Source: Miscanthus floridulus (Eukaryota; Streptophyta; Magnoliopsida; Poales; Poaceae). Taken from it: DNA of 64,000 bases. Positions 1-10,359 of this stretch are shown here, one piece after another. The DNA lies in contig NC_089582.1 in NCBI RefSeq assembly GCF_019320115.1, forward strand, positions 124,273,259 through 124,337,258, in the 5' to 3' direction. How positions within the stretch are numbered: position 1 is the first letter of the stretch; every line of letters begins with the position of its first letter. A program made the translations under genes and the position numbers. Below the pieces are notes generated by a model. The model did not search any database. It was not told the origin of the DNA and saw only the letters and a list, made by a program, of their open reading frames with translations.

Positions 1-354
1 ACGGTGTCGCAGCACCTGGCAGATTCAGGACGCTGACTTGTGACCACGATTCCTATTGATTCTGAATAGCTTTTGACATGAGACCACTTGGATTAGCTTT
101 CTTATCAAATTAGCTTTTCCATCCATATGTGGATCGTCGAAAACAGAGTCCGGATGCATCTTGGGTGACCAGTTTAAGGCAGACTGGTCCTGAAACCCGA
201 GATGGGCTCCAACTTTAGTTGGACTGGGCTTCCACCATAAAAAGATGAATTGGATGCCCATGCTAGACCTCCTCCTCTCCTTGGCTTATATGCGATGAAG
301 TAGTGATGTCCTCATCACGTAAGGCCCAACTTTCATGGCCCATCCACCCTAGAC
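1..354 (+). promoter_or_regulatory. Probable displaced distal promoter of RPL15 (site II motifs)
   Basis: No convincing gene is seen here. Four copies of the site II element typical of plant ribosomal-protein promoters are present: TGGGCT at 203-208 and 225-230, and its complement form GGCCCA at 323-328 and 337-342. The stretch ends at the 9-bp target duplication of a large MULE, whose other end lies about 150 bp upstream of the RPL15 start codon, next to a telo-box. Site II plus telo-box is the known arrangement in plant ribosomal-protein promoters, so I infer that this stretch was the RPL15 promoter before the insertion. A short open frame on the minus strand (25-261) has no recognisable content and is not called. 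Confidence 0.5.
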
Positions 355-363
355 AATTCCAAA
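355..363. repeat. Left 9-bp target site duplication of the MULE
   Basis: AATTCCAAA at 355-363 is matched by TATTCCAAA at 13640-13648, 8 of 9 bases identical. Nine-base duplications are the hallmark of Mutator-superfamily insertion. Confidence 0.85.
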
Positions 364-476
364 GAGCCTTTTCCCTGTGTGCCATTATGAAAGATGCTCC
401 ATTCCTACATGCCACTAAAAAGTTCACACGGACCCTAGTGCCATGACGCTAAATTCTTTTGTCCAACACACCGTTC
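364..476 (+). repeat. MULE left terminal inverted repeat
   Basis: About 113 bp, starting GAGCCTTTTCC and ending near ACACACCGTTC. It pairs with 13521-13639 across almost its whole length with scattered mismatches and a longer T run in the right copy. Confidence 0.88.
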
Positions 477-655
477 GGTCCAGTTTTGCTCCTAACGGTG
501 GGTAATGGCACAGCCAAATGACTCAAATGCCCTTAGGCTTGCTTCTGTGCCATTCCCAGGCCAGCCCTAGGCCGAGCATTTTGGCCCCAAAGGCTATGGT
601 GTTGGCACCAAAGACACGGTTGTTAGCACCAACTAAGCCCCTAAGCTTCTCCTCC

Positions 656-663
656 TATATATA
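656..663 (+). promoter_or_regulatory. TATA box of the left MULE gene
   Basis: TATATATA lies 73 bp upstream of the ATG at 736 and about 180 bp inside the left TIR, a suitable place for a promoter driving the GRF zinc-finger gene from the element end. Confidence 0.45.
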
Positions 664-735
664 GGTCCTTAGCCCTATATGTTGCCACTCATCCAACTAG
701 AGCGCTATCTCCTTCACCCCTCTCCTGCCATAGCC

Positions 736-1248
736 ATGTCTCAAGCTTCTAGCAGCTATGGTGGTAGGGTCAAGCGAGTGATTTGCCCCAACTGTCATGT
801 GCTTGCCAATCGGTTCATCTCGATGACCAGGAAGAACAACAACCATGCCTTTCACAAAGTGTCCCTATTTTGTAGTTTGTGTTTCCTTCTCTGGTCATTT
901 TTTCCTTTGCCTATTTCTTTTTTGTTGTTTGGTGACAATGTGTTGAAGCTTTGGTTTTAGATTGGAGATTGTTAGTATTATCAGTGGGAGAATGAAATGG
1001 AGGACACTAAAGTGTAGACACCTATAGCCCCTGCTCTACTACAGGTAGTTCCCCTGCAGGCAGTGGCACCACCCATTGGTTTCCCTACTATAGCTCCTCT
1101 AGCCATCATCCAGGAAGGTTCCCAGGCTATTGGAGTTACACAAGTGGAGAATAGGATTGACAATAGGGTTCTACAGCAGCTTAGATGGATTGAGAAGATG
1201 GTCTATGTTTGCATATTTCTTGCTTTGTATGCTATTTTGAAGAAGTAG
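736..1248 (+). pseudogene. GRF-type zinc-finger protein gene of the MULE, decayed
   Basis: The reading starts at ATG 736 (MSQASSSYGG...). It then gives CPNCH, a basic linker and AFHK, followed by a GT-AG type gap (about 858-960) and C-x-YYQWENEME. This matches the plant GRF zinc-finger layout (CxxC ... C-x-FF-x-W). Downstream come a proline/alanine-rich linker, a probable short helix (NRIDNRVLQQL) and a hydrophobic C-terminal segment (VYVCIFLALYAIL) ending KK-stop at 1248, probably a membrane anchor. Two in-frame stops (a TAG between the zinc-binding C and YYQW, and a TAG after EDTKV near 1014) break the frame. It occupies the position that mudrB has in MuDR, but no mudrB similarity is visible. 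Function is unknown; binding nucleic acid through the GRF finger is an inference. Confidence 0.6.
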
Positions 1249-1649
1249 GTGCCTATGTGTGTGTGAGTAGTCATGGATGAATGGATGTATGGATGGATGG
1301 ATGAATCAATGAATCAATGTTGAATGATGAATATAAAGATTGTTCATTTGTTCAAAATGCAACAACATATGAGAATAATATAACAACAATTAGAGTATTG
1401 CAACAGTAAACAAACATTCATCACATAATAGCAGCTGCCTTACTATTTTTTATCACAAAGGTTTCATGGCACCAACATGTCACCAACATTCATCACATAG
1501 CAGCTAAGTTACTGGTTTTCATCTATAGCTAAGTATTGTCATGCCATCATAGAACATTCATCACATAGTAAAAGAACAGTCATGCCATCACATAGCAGGT
1601 GTTTTTCTAGAACCACATCACCAAAAGAACATTGAGTAGGCACCTTTCA
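1249..1649. other. Intergenic space between convergent MULE genes
   Basis: This is AT-rich DNA between the 3' ends of the GRF gene and the transposase. It contains a short ATGGATG/AATGAATCA simple-repeat patch (1272-1325) and repeated CATCACATAG phrases (1430-1600). No gene is seen. Confidence 0.6.
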
Positions 1650-2161
1650 CTATAGCTGGAGCTTCTTCTTGCTTTTGGTATTTGAAGCAGGGCTGGCTGG
1701 GCTAGATGGGTTGGCTGCTGCAACTTGGAGCTTCTTTCGTGTAAGCTTCTTCTTGATCCCTATCTTCCTCCTTGGTGAAGCCTAGGGCAGCATAGTCTCT
1801 AATGACTGTCTCTATTGTAATGGAGTCTTCATGGAAGGGCTAGGTGCACAATTTGGATTGGAACTAGGTCATTAGAACTAGTTCTAGACCTTGTGGCAAA
1901 AAGGCAGAGTGTGCTTTAGCATTAGCAGTCATAATAGAAAGTGTTGTGATCAATTGAAGAGCTGGTAAACATACCTGTTAGACACATTGTTTGGACCTAA
2001 GCTTGAAGTAGTAGTGGTAGCTGCCCCCTTGCTCTTCTTGGCACTAGAAGAAGAAGATTTCCTCTTCCTTTTCTTGTGTGTAGCATTGACCACTACCTCA
2101 TTGTGTGAGAACACCATCTGGGATGGAGTAGCAACCACAATGCTAGTCTCTGTGTTATAGC

Positions 2162-3639
2162 TATAAGGAAAATAGACCCTAGGCCCATTTACTTTAGATT
2201 TTGGTGTTTGATAACCAACACAACCAAATTAGACTAATGGATTTGTAAGTAATTGTTTTTGTAGTTCAATAGGGTGCAAGACGTGACTTAGACAAAGGCG
2301 ACGTGATGATCTGATGATCAACACCTCAAGAAAGACATGTGAAGATGCATAGAAGACATACTAGGTCAAGCAAAGTCCAAGCACGAAGATTAGAACTAAG
2401 CCGAACGCAAGATCACAAAGAAACGAGCCCAGTAGAAGTGACCGGACGTGGCTCTATGAGTGACCGGATGCACCGATCAAGTGCCAGGCAACAACAGGCG
2501 TCGACAGCTATGACCGGACGCTGAGTAGCTATGACTGGACACACCGATGACACTGTTCATCGTCATGGTAGTGTTTTTAGCATGACTGGACATAGCAGAC
2601 TGGATGACCAGACGCACCAAGTGCAGCGCCTGATCGAGTCTAGAGAGGTTCTAGAGCGGCGTCAGCACAACCAGACACGTTCGGTCAATGATGATCGGAC
2701 TCTGAGCCAAGTCCGATCAACTCGCACGCTCCAACCATCAGGATGACTAGACACGTTTGGTCAGGACGTGATTAGCGTGTGGTTAGTAGCAGAAAAGTGG
2801 GTTTCGCTCACAACGGCTACTTTCTCAGTGGGGCTTATAAATAGACCCCTCAACCGGCTATTTGAGTAGAGTGGAGCTGAGGAAATATACCAATGGTGTT
2901 GATACACCATTTTAGTGATCTCTACTTGCATAGTGCTTAATGATTCATTAGGTGATTAGCGTAGGTGCTTTATAAAGTGCTTAGGTTGATTAGACCACCG
3001 CTTATGCGGTTGCTCTAGGTTTAGGCCTAGTGTTTAGTGAGGTTTGCATACCTCTTATCATTCGATGCTTGCACGCACCATTGTTGTACATCAGAAGGTC
3101 TTGTAATCTTGCGAGATCACACCAACCGCATTTGTGGTGTGGCCGCCACCGTGTACCGAAGAGAACAAGGCCCACGGCGGTTCGGCCGGAAGCTTGATAG
3201 TGAAGACGGCAGGGAGCGGTTTGGGAGAGGCTTGCCGAATGGCACACCGGAGACCCACTTGCACGTGGGGAAGGCCTGGGGCTATCCATGGAGTTACCCG
3301 ACCGAGAGCTTGGCCCTTGCGAGGAATTCCTCGCGAGAGGCTCCAACGAGGACTAGGGAGAAGCTTACGCGCTTCTCGATACTTCGGTAAAAATACCAGA
3401 GTTATTGATGGGAGTTTGCATATCTCTACTTTACTCTTTAGCTTCCACATTTACATTGTTTGCGTAACTCCTTTTTCGGTAGAGATAGAAAATCACTAGC
3501 AAAACCGTAGTTGCACATTTAGATAGTTTATCTTTTGCATAGGTTTTGCAAGGAATAGAAAAAGAGGCAATAGCTTAGAGTTAGAGTTTTTTTGTTGCCT
3601 AATTCACTCTCCCCCTCTTAGGCGTCATGATCCCTTTCA
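2162..3639 (+). repeat. 5' LTR of the gag-only element
   Basis: It starts TATAAGGAAAATAG (TG changed to TA compared with the 3' LTR) and ends CCCTTTCA. A TATA box (TATAAATA, 2836-2843) follows an array of CCGGACG-like motifs at about 2.44-2.76 kb. Confidence 0.88.
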
Positions 3640-3660
3640 ATTGGTATCAAAGAGGGTTGG
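3640..3660 (+). other. Primer binding site (degenerate, tRNA-Met type)
   Basis: TTGGTATCAAAGAGG directly follows the 5' LTR end and resembles the TGGTATCAGAGC site complementary to initiator tRNA-Met that is usual for Copia elements. Confidence 0.7.
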
Positions 3661-3718
3661 CTCAATTTGGACATTTGGCTTTACCACCGTTGAGTCGACG
3701 CTATTTAGAGTGGTTGGG

Positions 3719-6700
3719 ATGGATACCTCTAGGCCTCCGCACTTTGACGGCACTAACTTTCCCTACTATAAAGCTAGAATGGCTTGTCATCTTGAGGCGG
3801 TAGATTTGGGTGTTTAGAAAGTCACTCGTGACGGGATGAAACCCATTAAGAATCTCGATAAACCCACAAAGAGTGAAGAAAAAGAAATTCATTTCAATGC
3901 TAGAGCTAAAAATTGTTTGTTTGAATCTTTTAGCATGGATGTGTTTAACCAAGTGTTCACTTTAAATACGACACATGGAATTTGATTAAAACTCTAAGAG
4001 CTCCATGATGGCACAACTAATGTCTATGAGCAAAAACATTATCTAGCTAAACAAAATTATGATTCCTTTGAAATGAATGATGATAAGCTTATTCGTGATA
4101 TGTATTCTCGTTTGAAAATTATCAATGAGCTCCACTCAATAGGATTAACAAAGCTAGATGATGCAGACATCGTGAGGAAGATCATCTCTGTGCTACCCCA
4201 AAAGAAATATACAAGCATCATCACCATCCTTCACAATATGGAGGACTTAAGACCCTGGCCATAGTTATTGGCAAGATAGTGACATTTGAAATGTCACACA
4301 AGATGGATAAAAAATAAGCCTCTTCATCAAGCAAAGGCAAAACTCTCACATGTAGTGAGAAAAAAAGATGAAGGGTAAGCAAGTTGAGACAATCTCAAGC
4401 TTAAGCTCCTCAAGTGGATATGAAGAAGAAGATGAGGATGATGATGACGAAGAATCAAGTGATGATGATCAATCTTCCTCCTCCACCTCCGACCTTGATG
4501 AAGAATCTATCAAGCTTATCAACAAGATGGAGAAGATGATCCAAAAACTCAATGTCAAGGGTGTGCCCATCCAAATTCAAGATTTCATCTTCACCAATTA
4601 AAGAAATGAGCAAAGAAAGAAAGGATGATATGGATGCGACGAGTTGGGGCACTTTATAGAAGTTTGTCCAAACAAGCCCACTCCCAAGATAAAGAAGAAG
4701 GCATACAAAGATAAAGCCCTCACATCAATAAGGTCATGGAATAATTCTTCAAGTGAAGAAGAATACCACCACAAGAGGCGCGGGCACAAGCACTCATCAT
4801 CAAGCACCTCACATGTGTGCCTTATGGCATGAGGTAACAACAAGCCTATCCCTAGTGATAGTGACAATGATAGTGATAGTAATGATGAGCTACCTTTTTA
4901 TGATAAAATTGTGCAATAAAATCTTAACTTTGCTAAAGTTTACACTAGTCAACAAAAAAGCTTGAAATTTAAAAGAAAAACTAGATAGCTCACAACAAGC
5001 TTATGCTACTTTGCCTGAACAATATGAAACTTTTGCCAATCTTAATATGGAGCTATCTACTTGTCGACACGGAATTTTTGTCCCATGCCGAGGACACACG
5101 AGCAAGCTACAAGGGTTCGCTCAATGGAGCTGGAGATCCACCTAGCTTCAGCGCAGGGATGGTCGATCCTACGCACTCCTCCCGAGACGTGCCAGTCAAT
5201 TTGACCCTAGAATTGACAAGAAAAGAAAGCTTATCAGTAATTAAGGACGAAACATGCCAGTGTTGCCAGACAGTCCTGAATGAGTGGCTCTGAGAGTCGA
5301 TATGAAAGGAGATCGACTAAATAGTTGATTCCAGCATATTCGTAAGAAAAAATCAATTAAAGCTCATGGGGTTGTGTAAGAAGAATCAGTTATCATTCTG
5401 GATGAATATCATTGTTTAGACAAATATTGGTCACTGGCAAAAAGATATCAACGGTAATTAGTTCATGCTAAGCCAATGACTGCAAGTAACCGAACCCCTT
5501 TTATGAAAGAAACAGCTCATCATTATTCAACCATTTAATAGAGATAAATCTAATGAACATATTAGATCTCATCTATCGCTATGACCAGTGGGACATGAGA
5601 CAGAATCATGTAGGTCGTAGAAACAACAATAGACTCGATGACCCTAACTTATTACTAATATCAGTGGGACATGAGGCAGAATCATATAGGCCGTAATACA
5701 ATAATAAAATCATGGGGCTAACACATCTTTCAACCTACCTCTACTTCAATGGTCTCGTGACGTGAACTATTCGTGAAAGCGCTCGATATCGGCTAAAACA
5801 GCCGATTCGGGCATAGCGCACAGTTAAGGTCATGTCCTCTCAGGAACAGATCTATCAAATAATGATCCCCACTCCACGGTACTAACAGTGGGGTGTGAGG
5901 CAGAATCACATAGGGCCATGGAACAATTTTTGCTAACCAATAGATCTACTCAAGATCAAACATGCCTTAACCACACACTATGCATGATCAATATTAATGT
6001 AAAACAGCCGATAAAACATAACCCATCATTTAACGTGCAGATTAAATCAATTTAAATTAACAAATGATGGGTTAACAAAGATATAAGGCCGATCTAGATC
6101 AATCTCAATCAGGCGAAGTGATATTGTTGTAATTAAATGAACAATGGAAGCAATAAACAATATCGGTAACTTAATGAATCTATCCAAAGGAACGCCACCC
6201 TTAGATAGAGCCGATAACTTGACCTTAATCTAGTTCGAGCAGTGGAGGTCGACCAGATAGATGCGTCCATACTTGAACTAGACAAGAGTCGATAACTAAC
6301 TCATACCAGAGTCACAGTAGAGGTCGATCGGATTGATGCAGCCGTACGAACAGAGGTATAAGCCATGACAGTACTTATAGACAAGCAGTGGAGGTTGACC
6401 GGATTGATGTAGTCGTACTTACTGAAGAACTCATTGAGATCTACTCTACTCCTACTCCCAAGGGGTGGCCGGAGCCGAAAAAGTAAGTAACTTGTATTTT
6501 GATTGATTGTGTATCCCTTACAATAGCCGGGCTTCGATATTTATACCCAGGACCTGTGCATGACTCCTGTCTAAGCATAACTTATCACAATTTTTGACCC
6601 TAGAGAAAATATTCCTAATTTAAGATAACTTGGACTCTAATCTTTCTCTTTTTGTAGAGTCCAATATGTTTCGTCCTGGCGTCGATTGTAGCCTTTATCA

Positions 6701-7564
6701 TTATCCGCCGGCGCTATCTGAAGAAAGCCGATTTTAGTGTTGTATTCGAATTAGCTGATTCCAATCTATACGTAATTGATTCCTTGATGACATGATCTTG
6801 GGAGCTTTTGAGTCCCTGCGACTCTCCTTCTAAATTTTAGTGTAAACACTACTAAACTTGAGCAACGTGAGACTAGTGCAAACACAAATAATTGCACAAT
6901 CAATAATGAGCAACTTGTAAAGAAAAATAAAAAATTAAAAGAAAAGTTAGCTAGCTCACAAAATACTTACAAAAGTTTGCTTGCTAAAATAGAAACCATG
7001 CACAAACATTGTGATGAGTTAACTAATAAAGTTGCTAATATTAAAGTCATCGGTACAACCCTCACCAAGGCACCTAAAAAGAAAAGTTCTATTTTTGATA
7101 TACCTAAAAAGGATGCCTCTACTTCTTATAGTGATTTATGTTTAGACTCACCCTTGTGCAACCAAGTTTGTGTTGAGAAAATTGTTGTAGAAACATGCAC
7201 ACAAGAGGTCACAATGGAGAATGAGCGACTTATGCAAGAAGTGGCTCGCCTCACTAAGGACTTGACTCAAGTAAAAAGCAAGATGGAGCAAGCCCAACTT
7301 CATCAAGATAACACCGTCAAGGGAGTAAAAAAGCTTAATGAAGGACAAACCATCGTTTGCTACGTATACCACAAGGAAGGCCACAAGTCCTATGAGTGCA
7401 AGGTGAAGAATGGGGGAGAAGAAAAGAAGAAAGAGAAAAATAAAAAGGAAACAAGCAAGCTCTCCAACACCTACACCAACAAGGTGGACAAAAAGGCATC
7501 CATACCTTATCTCTTGAAGAAGAAGAAAAATAATAAGGTGGTGGCCATCAAGGTGAACAAGTAA
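3719..7564 (+). pseudogene. Gag polyprotein gene of the non-autonomous element, broken
   Basis: From ATG 3719 it reads as a UBN2/DUF4219-type Copia gag (HFDGTNFPYYKARM...) with in-frame stops where Trp is expected (DLGV-stop-KV near 3816, HGI-stop near 3982). A middle part (4073-4264) is followed by a Ser/Asp/Glu-rich acidic stretch (4368-4600). A CCHC knuckle near 4.64 kb has only CDELGHFIEVC clear; its first part is damaged. After the solo LTR at 5062-6848 the frame resumes: a coiled-coil-like Glu/Lys region (6977-7330), a second knuckle with its second Cys changed to Tyr (CYVYHKEGHKSYEC, about 7357), and a Lys-rich tail to the stop at 7562-7564. It would form virus-like particles if intact. 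Confidence 0.8.
5062..6848 (+). mobile_element. Solo LTR nested in the gag gene
   Basis: It starts TGTCGACACGGAATTT and ends GTGTAAACA, with a perfect 5-bp duplication CTACT at 5057-5061 and 6849-6853. No internal region or second LTR is present, so it is a solo LTR left by LTR-LTR recombination. The family is probably Gypsy-like, by general appearance only. It carries internal direct repeats: a GTGGGACATGAG-AGAATCA phrase three times (about 5.59, 5.66 and 5.89 kb) and a GTGGAGGT-GAC-GATTGATG phrase three times (about 6.24, 6.31 and 6.39 kb). Confidence 0.88.
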
Positions 7565-8886
7565 GCCAACAATGGGGTCAAACGCGTTTGGGTGCCAAAG
7601 GAGATCATTTCCAACATAAAGAGCATCAAGAAGGTAAGTGAGAAGTCCAATGGACTTCAGGGAATTTGAAGACTTGGCAAAGTATGGGTGCATTTTATGG
7701 GGTGCATCATTATGGACAAGGAAATTACCAAGTGGGTTAGTGAATACTATGGACCCAAATTCACCTTCTCATGTTAGATAACTAGATTTATTTTCTTGTA
7801 ATTAGCATCTAGTTTCTTTTCATGCCTAGGTTTGCATTTGCATATTTAATCTTATGTCTTGCATACACTAGGTATATCTTATGGTAGACTTGCTCAGTTT
7901 CATTCTTAACCCTTGGAGCAAACCTATATGGTTTAAATTATTTAGGAGTATGACACATAGCTTGTTTTATAAATGTTCATCTAATATGTGCCAAAGTCCA
8001 AATTATAGATAATTTCTCCTGAATATCACCTTCGGAAATGATTCTCACATTCATGTGATATTATCTTTCAAGTGGTATTTTTTATTCTAAAATCAATGTG
8101 CATATCTCCTACAAGTATTCCATACTTGTGTGCACAAATTTAGGGGGAGATGACTCTACAAGTTGGATGCTTTGAGACTAACACCTTTTTAAGCTTTTCA
8201 TATGAGTAGTAGTCTCATTGCAAGGAAAATGGAGTCCCCAAAGTTAAGCATCATACTTTAAATATCCATCACCTATTGCAAATGGTGTAAATCAAATTGG
8301 TTTCCACATGTGGTATTTCTAAACTGATATTATCATGTTGATTTCACTTTGGTATTTATATGCTTTCTCCATGCATTATATAGATTAAACTCTCTTGAGC
8401 ATTAATTTGCCAATTATGCATAAACTACATTCTTCATCATATGTATGTATATATTTAGGGGGAGTTTAGTCTATGTAATGTGAGAGTCAAATTCTGTGAC
8501 CTATTCCACTCCACATACAAAGGATCACAAAGTTTGACCCTTCCTTGTGCTACTAATGTCCTCCTTTTCGGTGTTTAATTCAAAGGGGGAGAATTTGTAG
8601 GACCAAAAGCAAGCTCAATCATAATAATTTACAAGTGGTAATGGTCCGAGAAAGGGAGGATAGTGGATTATGGAGTTAAGGGGAGGCTTAAATCCATAAT
8701 GCCTCATGGGGATAATTTGTAAGGGCAAGATAAGTTTTCAAAGATGTTTATAAGTGGTATCTTTTAACATCATATAACCTTGCCATTTGCATTGCATCCT
8801 AGCAAGTAAATAGTTTTTAAATTCCAAAATTTTTATTATTTGCTTGTTTTGGCCGTGTTGTCACCAATCACCAAAAATAGGGAGAT
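7565..8886 (+). other. Non-coding 3' internal region of the gag-only element
   Basis: There is no pol and no usable open frame. Several purine-rich GGGGGAG tracts occur (about 8142, 8460, 8585), and the last, AAAAATAGGGAGAT at 8873-8886, abuts the 3' LTR and is the likely polypurine tract. Long 3' regions of this kind are common in SIRE-type elements. Confidence 0.65.
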
Positions 8887-10359
8887 TGTAAGGAAAATGG
8901 ACTCTAGGCCCATTTACTTTGGATTTTGGTGTTTGATGACCAACACAACCAAATTGGACTAATGGATTTGCAAGTAATTGTTTTTGTAGTTTAATAGGGT
9001 GCAAGACGTGACTTGGACAAAGGCGACATAATGATTCGATGATCAACACCTCAAGAAAGACATGTGAAGATGCATAGAATACATACAAGGTCAAGTAAAG
9101 TCCAAGCACGAAGATTGGAACCAAGCCGAACGCAAGATCGCGAAGAAACGAGCTCGATAGAAGTGACCGGACACGGCCCTATGAGTGACCGGACGCTTCG
9201 ATCAAGTGCCAGGCAACAACAGGCGTCGGCAGCTGTTACCGGATGCTGAGCAGCAGTGATCGGACGCACTGGTGACACTGTTCATCGTCACGGCAGTGTT
9301 TTTAGCGTGACCGAACGCACCAGACTGGATGACCGGACGCACCAAGTGCAGCGCTCGATCGAGTCCAGAGAGGTTCTAGAGCGGCACCAACGTGACCGGA
9401 CATGTCCAATCGATGATGACCAGACTCTAAGCCAAGTCTGATCAACGCGCACGCTCCAACGGTCGGGACTACTGGATGCATCCGGTTAGGACGTGATCAG
9501 CGTGCGGTCAGTAGCAAAAAAGTAGGTTTCACCCCCAACGACTAATTTCTTAGTGGAGCTTATAAATAGACCCCCAACCAACCATTTGAGTAGAGTGGAG
9601 CTAAGAAAACATACCAAGAGTGTTGATACACCATTTTAGTGATATTCACTTTGTATAGTGCTTAGTGATTCATTAGGTGATTAGCGTGGGTGCTTTGTGA
9701 AGTGCTTAGATTGATTAGACCACCGCTTATGCGTTTGCTCTAGGTTTAGGCCTAGTGTTTAGTGAGGTTTACATACCTCTTATCACTCGGTGCTTACGCG
9801 CACCATTGTTGTACATCGAAGGGGCTTGTAATCTTGCGAGATCACACCAACCGCGTTTGTGGTCTGGCCGCCATCGTGTACCGAAGGAAACAAGGCCCGC
9901 GATGGTTCGGCTAGAAGCTTGATAGTGAAGACGGCGGGGAGCGGTCTGAGAGAGACTTGCTGAAAGGCACACCGGAGACCCACTTGCATGTGGGAAAGGC
10001 CCAGGGCTATCCACAGAGTTACCCCCGGGAGCATGGCCCTTGCGAGGGATTCCTTGCGAGGGGCTCCAACGAGGACTAGGGGAAGCTTGCGCGCTTCTCG
10101 ATACCTCGGTAAAAATACCAGAGTCGTCGATAGGAGTTTGCATATCTCTACCTTACTCTTTAGCTTCTGCATTTTTATTGTTTGCATAACTCCTTTTTCG
10201 GTAGAGATAACAACACACTAGCAAAACCATAGTTGCACATTTAGATAGTTTATCTTTTGTATAGGTTTTGTTAGGAATAGAAAAAGAGGCCATAGCTTAG
10301 AGTTAGAGTTTTAAGTTGCCTAATTCACCCTCCCCTCTTAGGCGTCACGGTCCCTTTCA
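8887..10359 (+). repeat. 3' LTR of the gag-only element
   Basis: It starts TGTAAGGAAAATGG and ends CCCTTTCA, and is similar throughout to 2162-3639 with many point differences, mostly transitions. TATAAATA lies near 9562, after an array of CCGGACGC-like motifs (about 9.17-9.48 kb). Confidence 0.88.

Larger units (their letters stand above)
2162..10359 (+). mobile_element. Gag-only (non-autonomous) LTR retrotransposon, SIRE/Copia-like, nested in the MULE transposase
   Basis: Two similar LTRs (2162-3639 and 8887-10359) flank a region with a degenerate tRNA-Met-type primer site (TGGTATCAAAGAGG from 3642), a gag reading frame and a purine tract before the 3' LTR. The target duplication is ATAGC (2157-2161) versus ACAGC (10360-10364). 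No protease, integrase, reverse transcriptase or RNase H is visible between the end of gag (7564) and the 3' LTR, so it would need pol from another element. A 1787-bp solo LTR is inserted in gag. The SIRE/Maximus assignment rests on the UBN2-type Copia gag, coiled-coil tail and repeated GGGGGAGA tracts near the 3' end. Confidence 0.85.

Noticed and set aside
25..261. Minus-strand 78-codon frame at the window start
   Set aside because: No family features and it overlaps the site II promoter-like motifs.
7148..7693. Minus-strand open frame of 181 codons
   Set aside because: It is the complement of the gag coding region; leucine-rich content reflects the AAG/GAG-rich sense strand.
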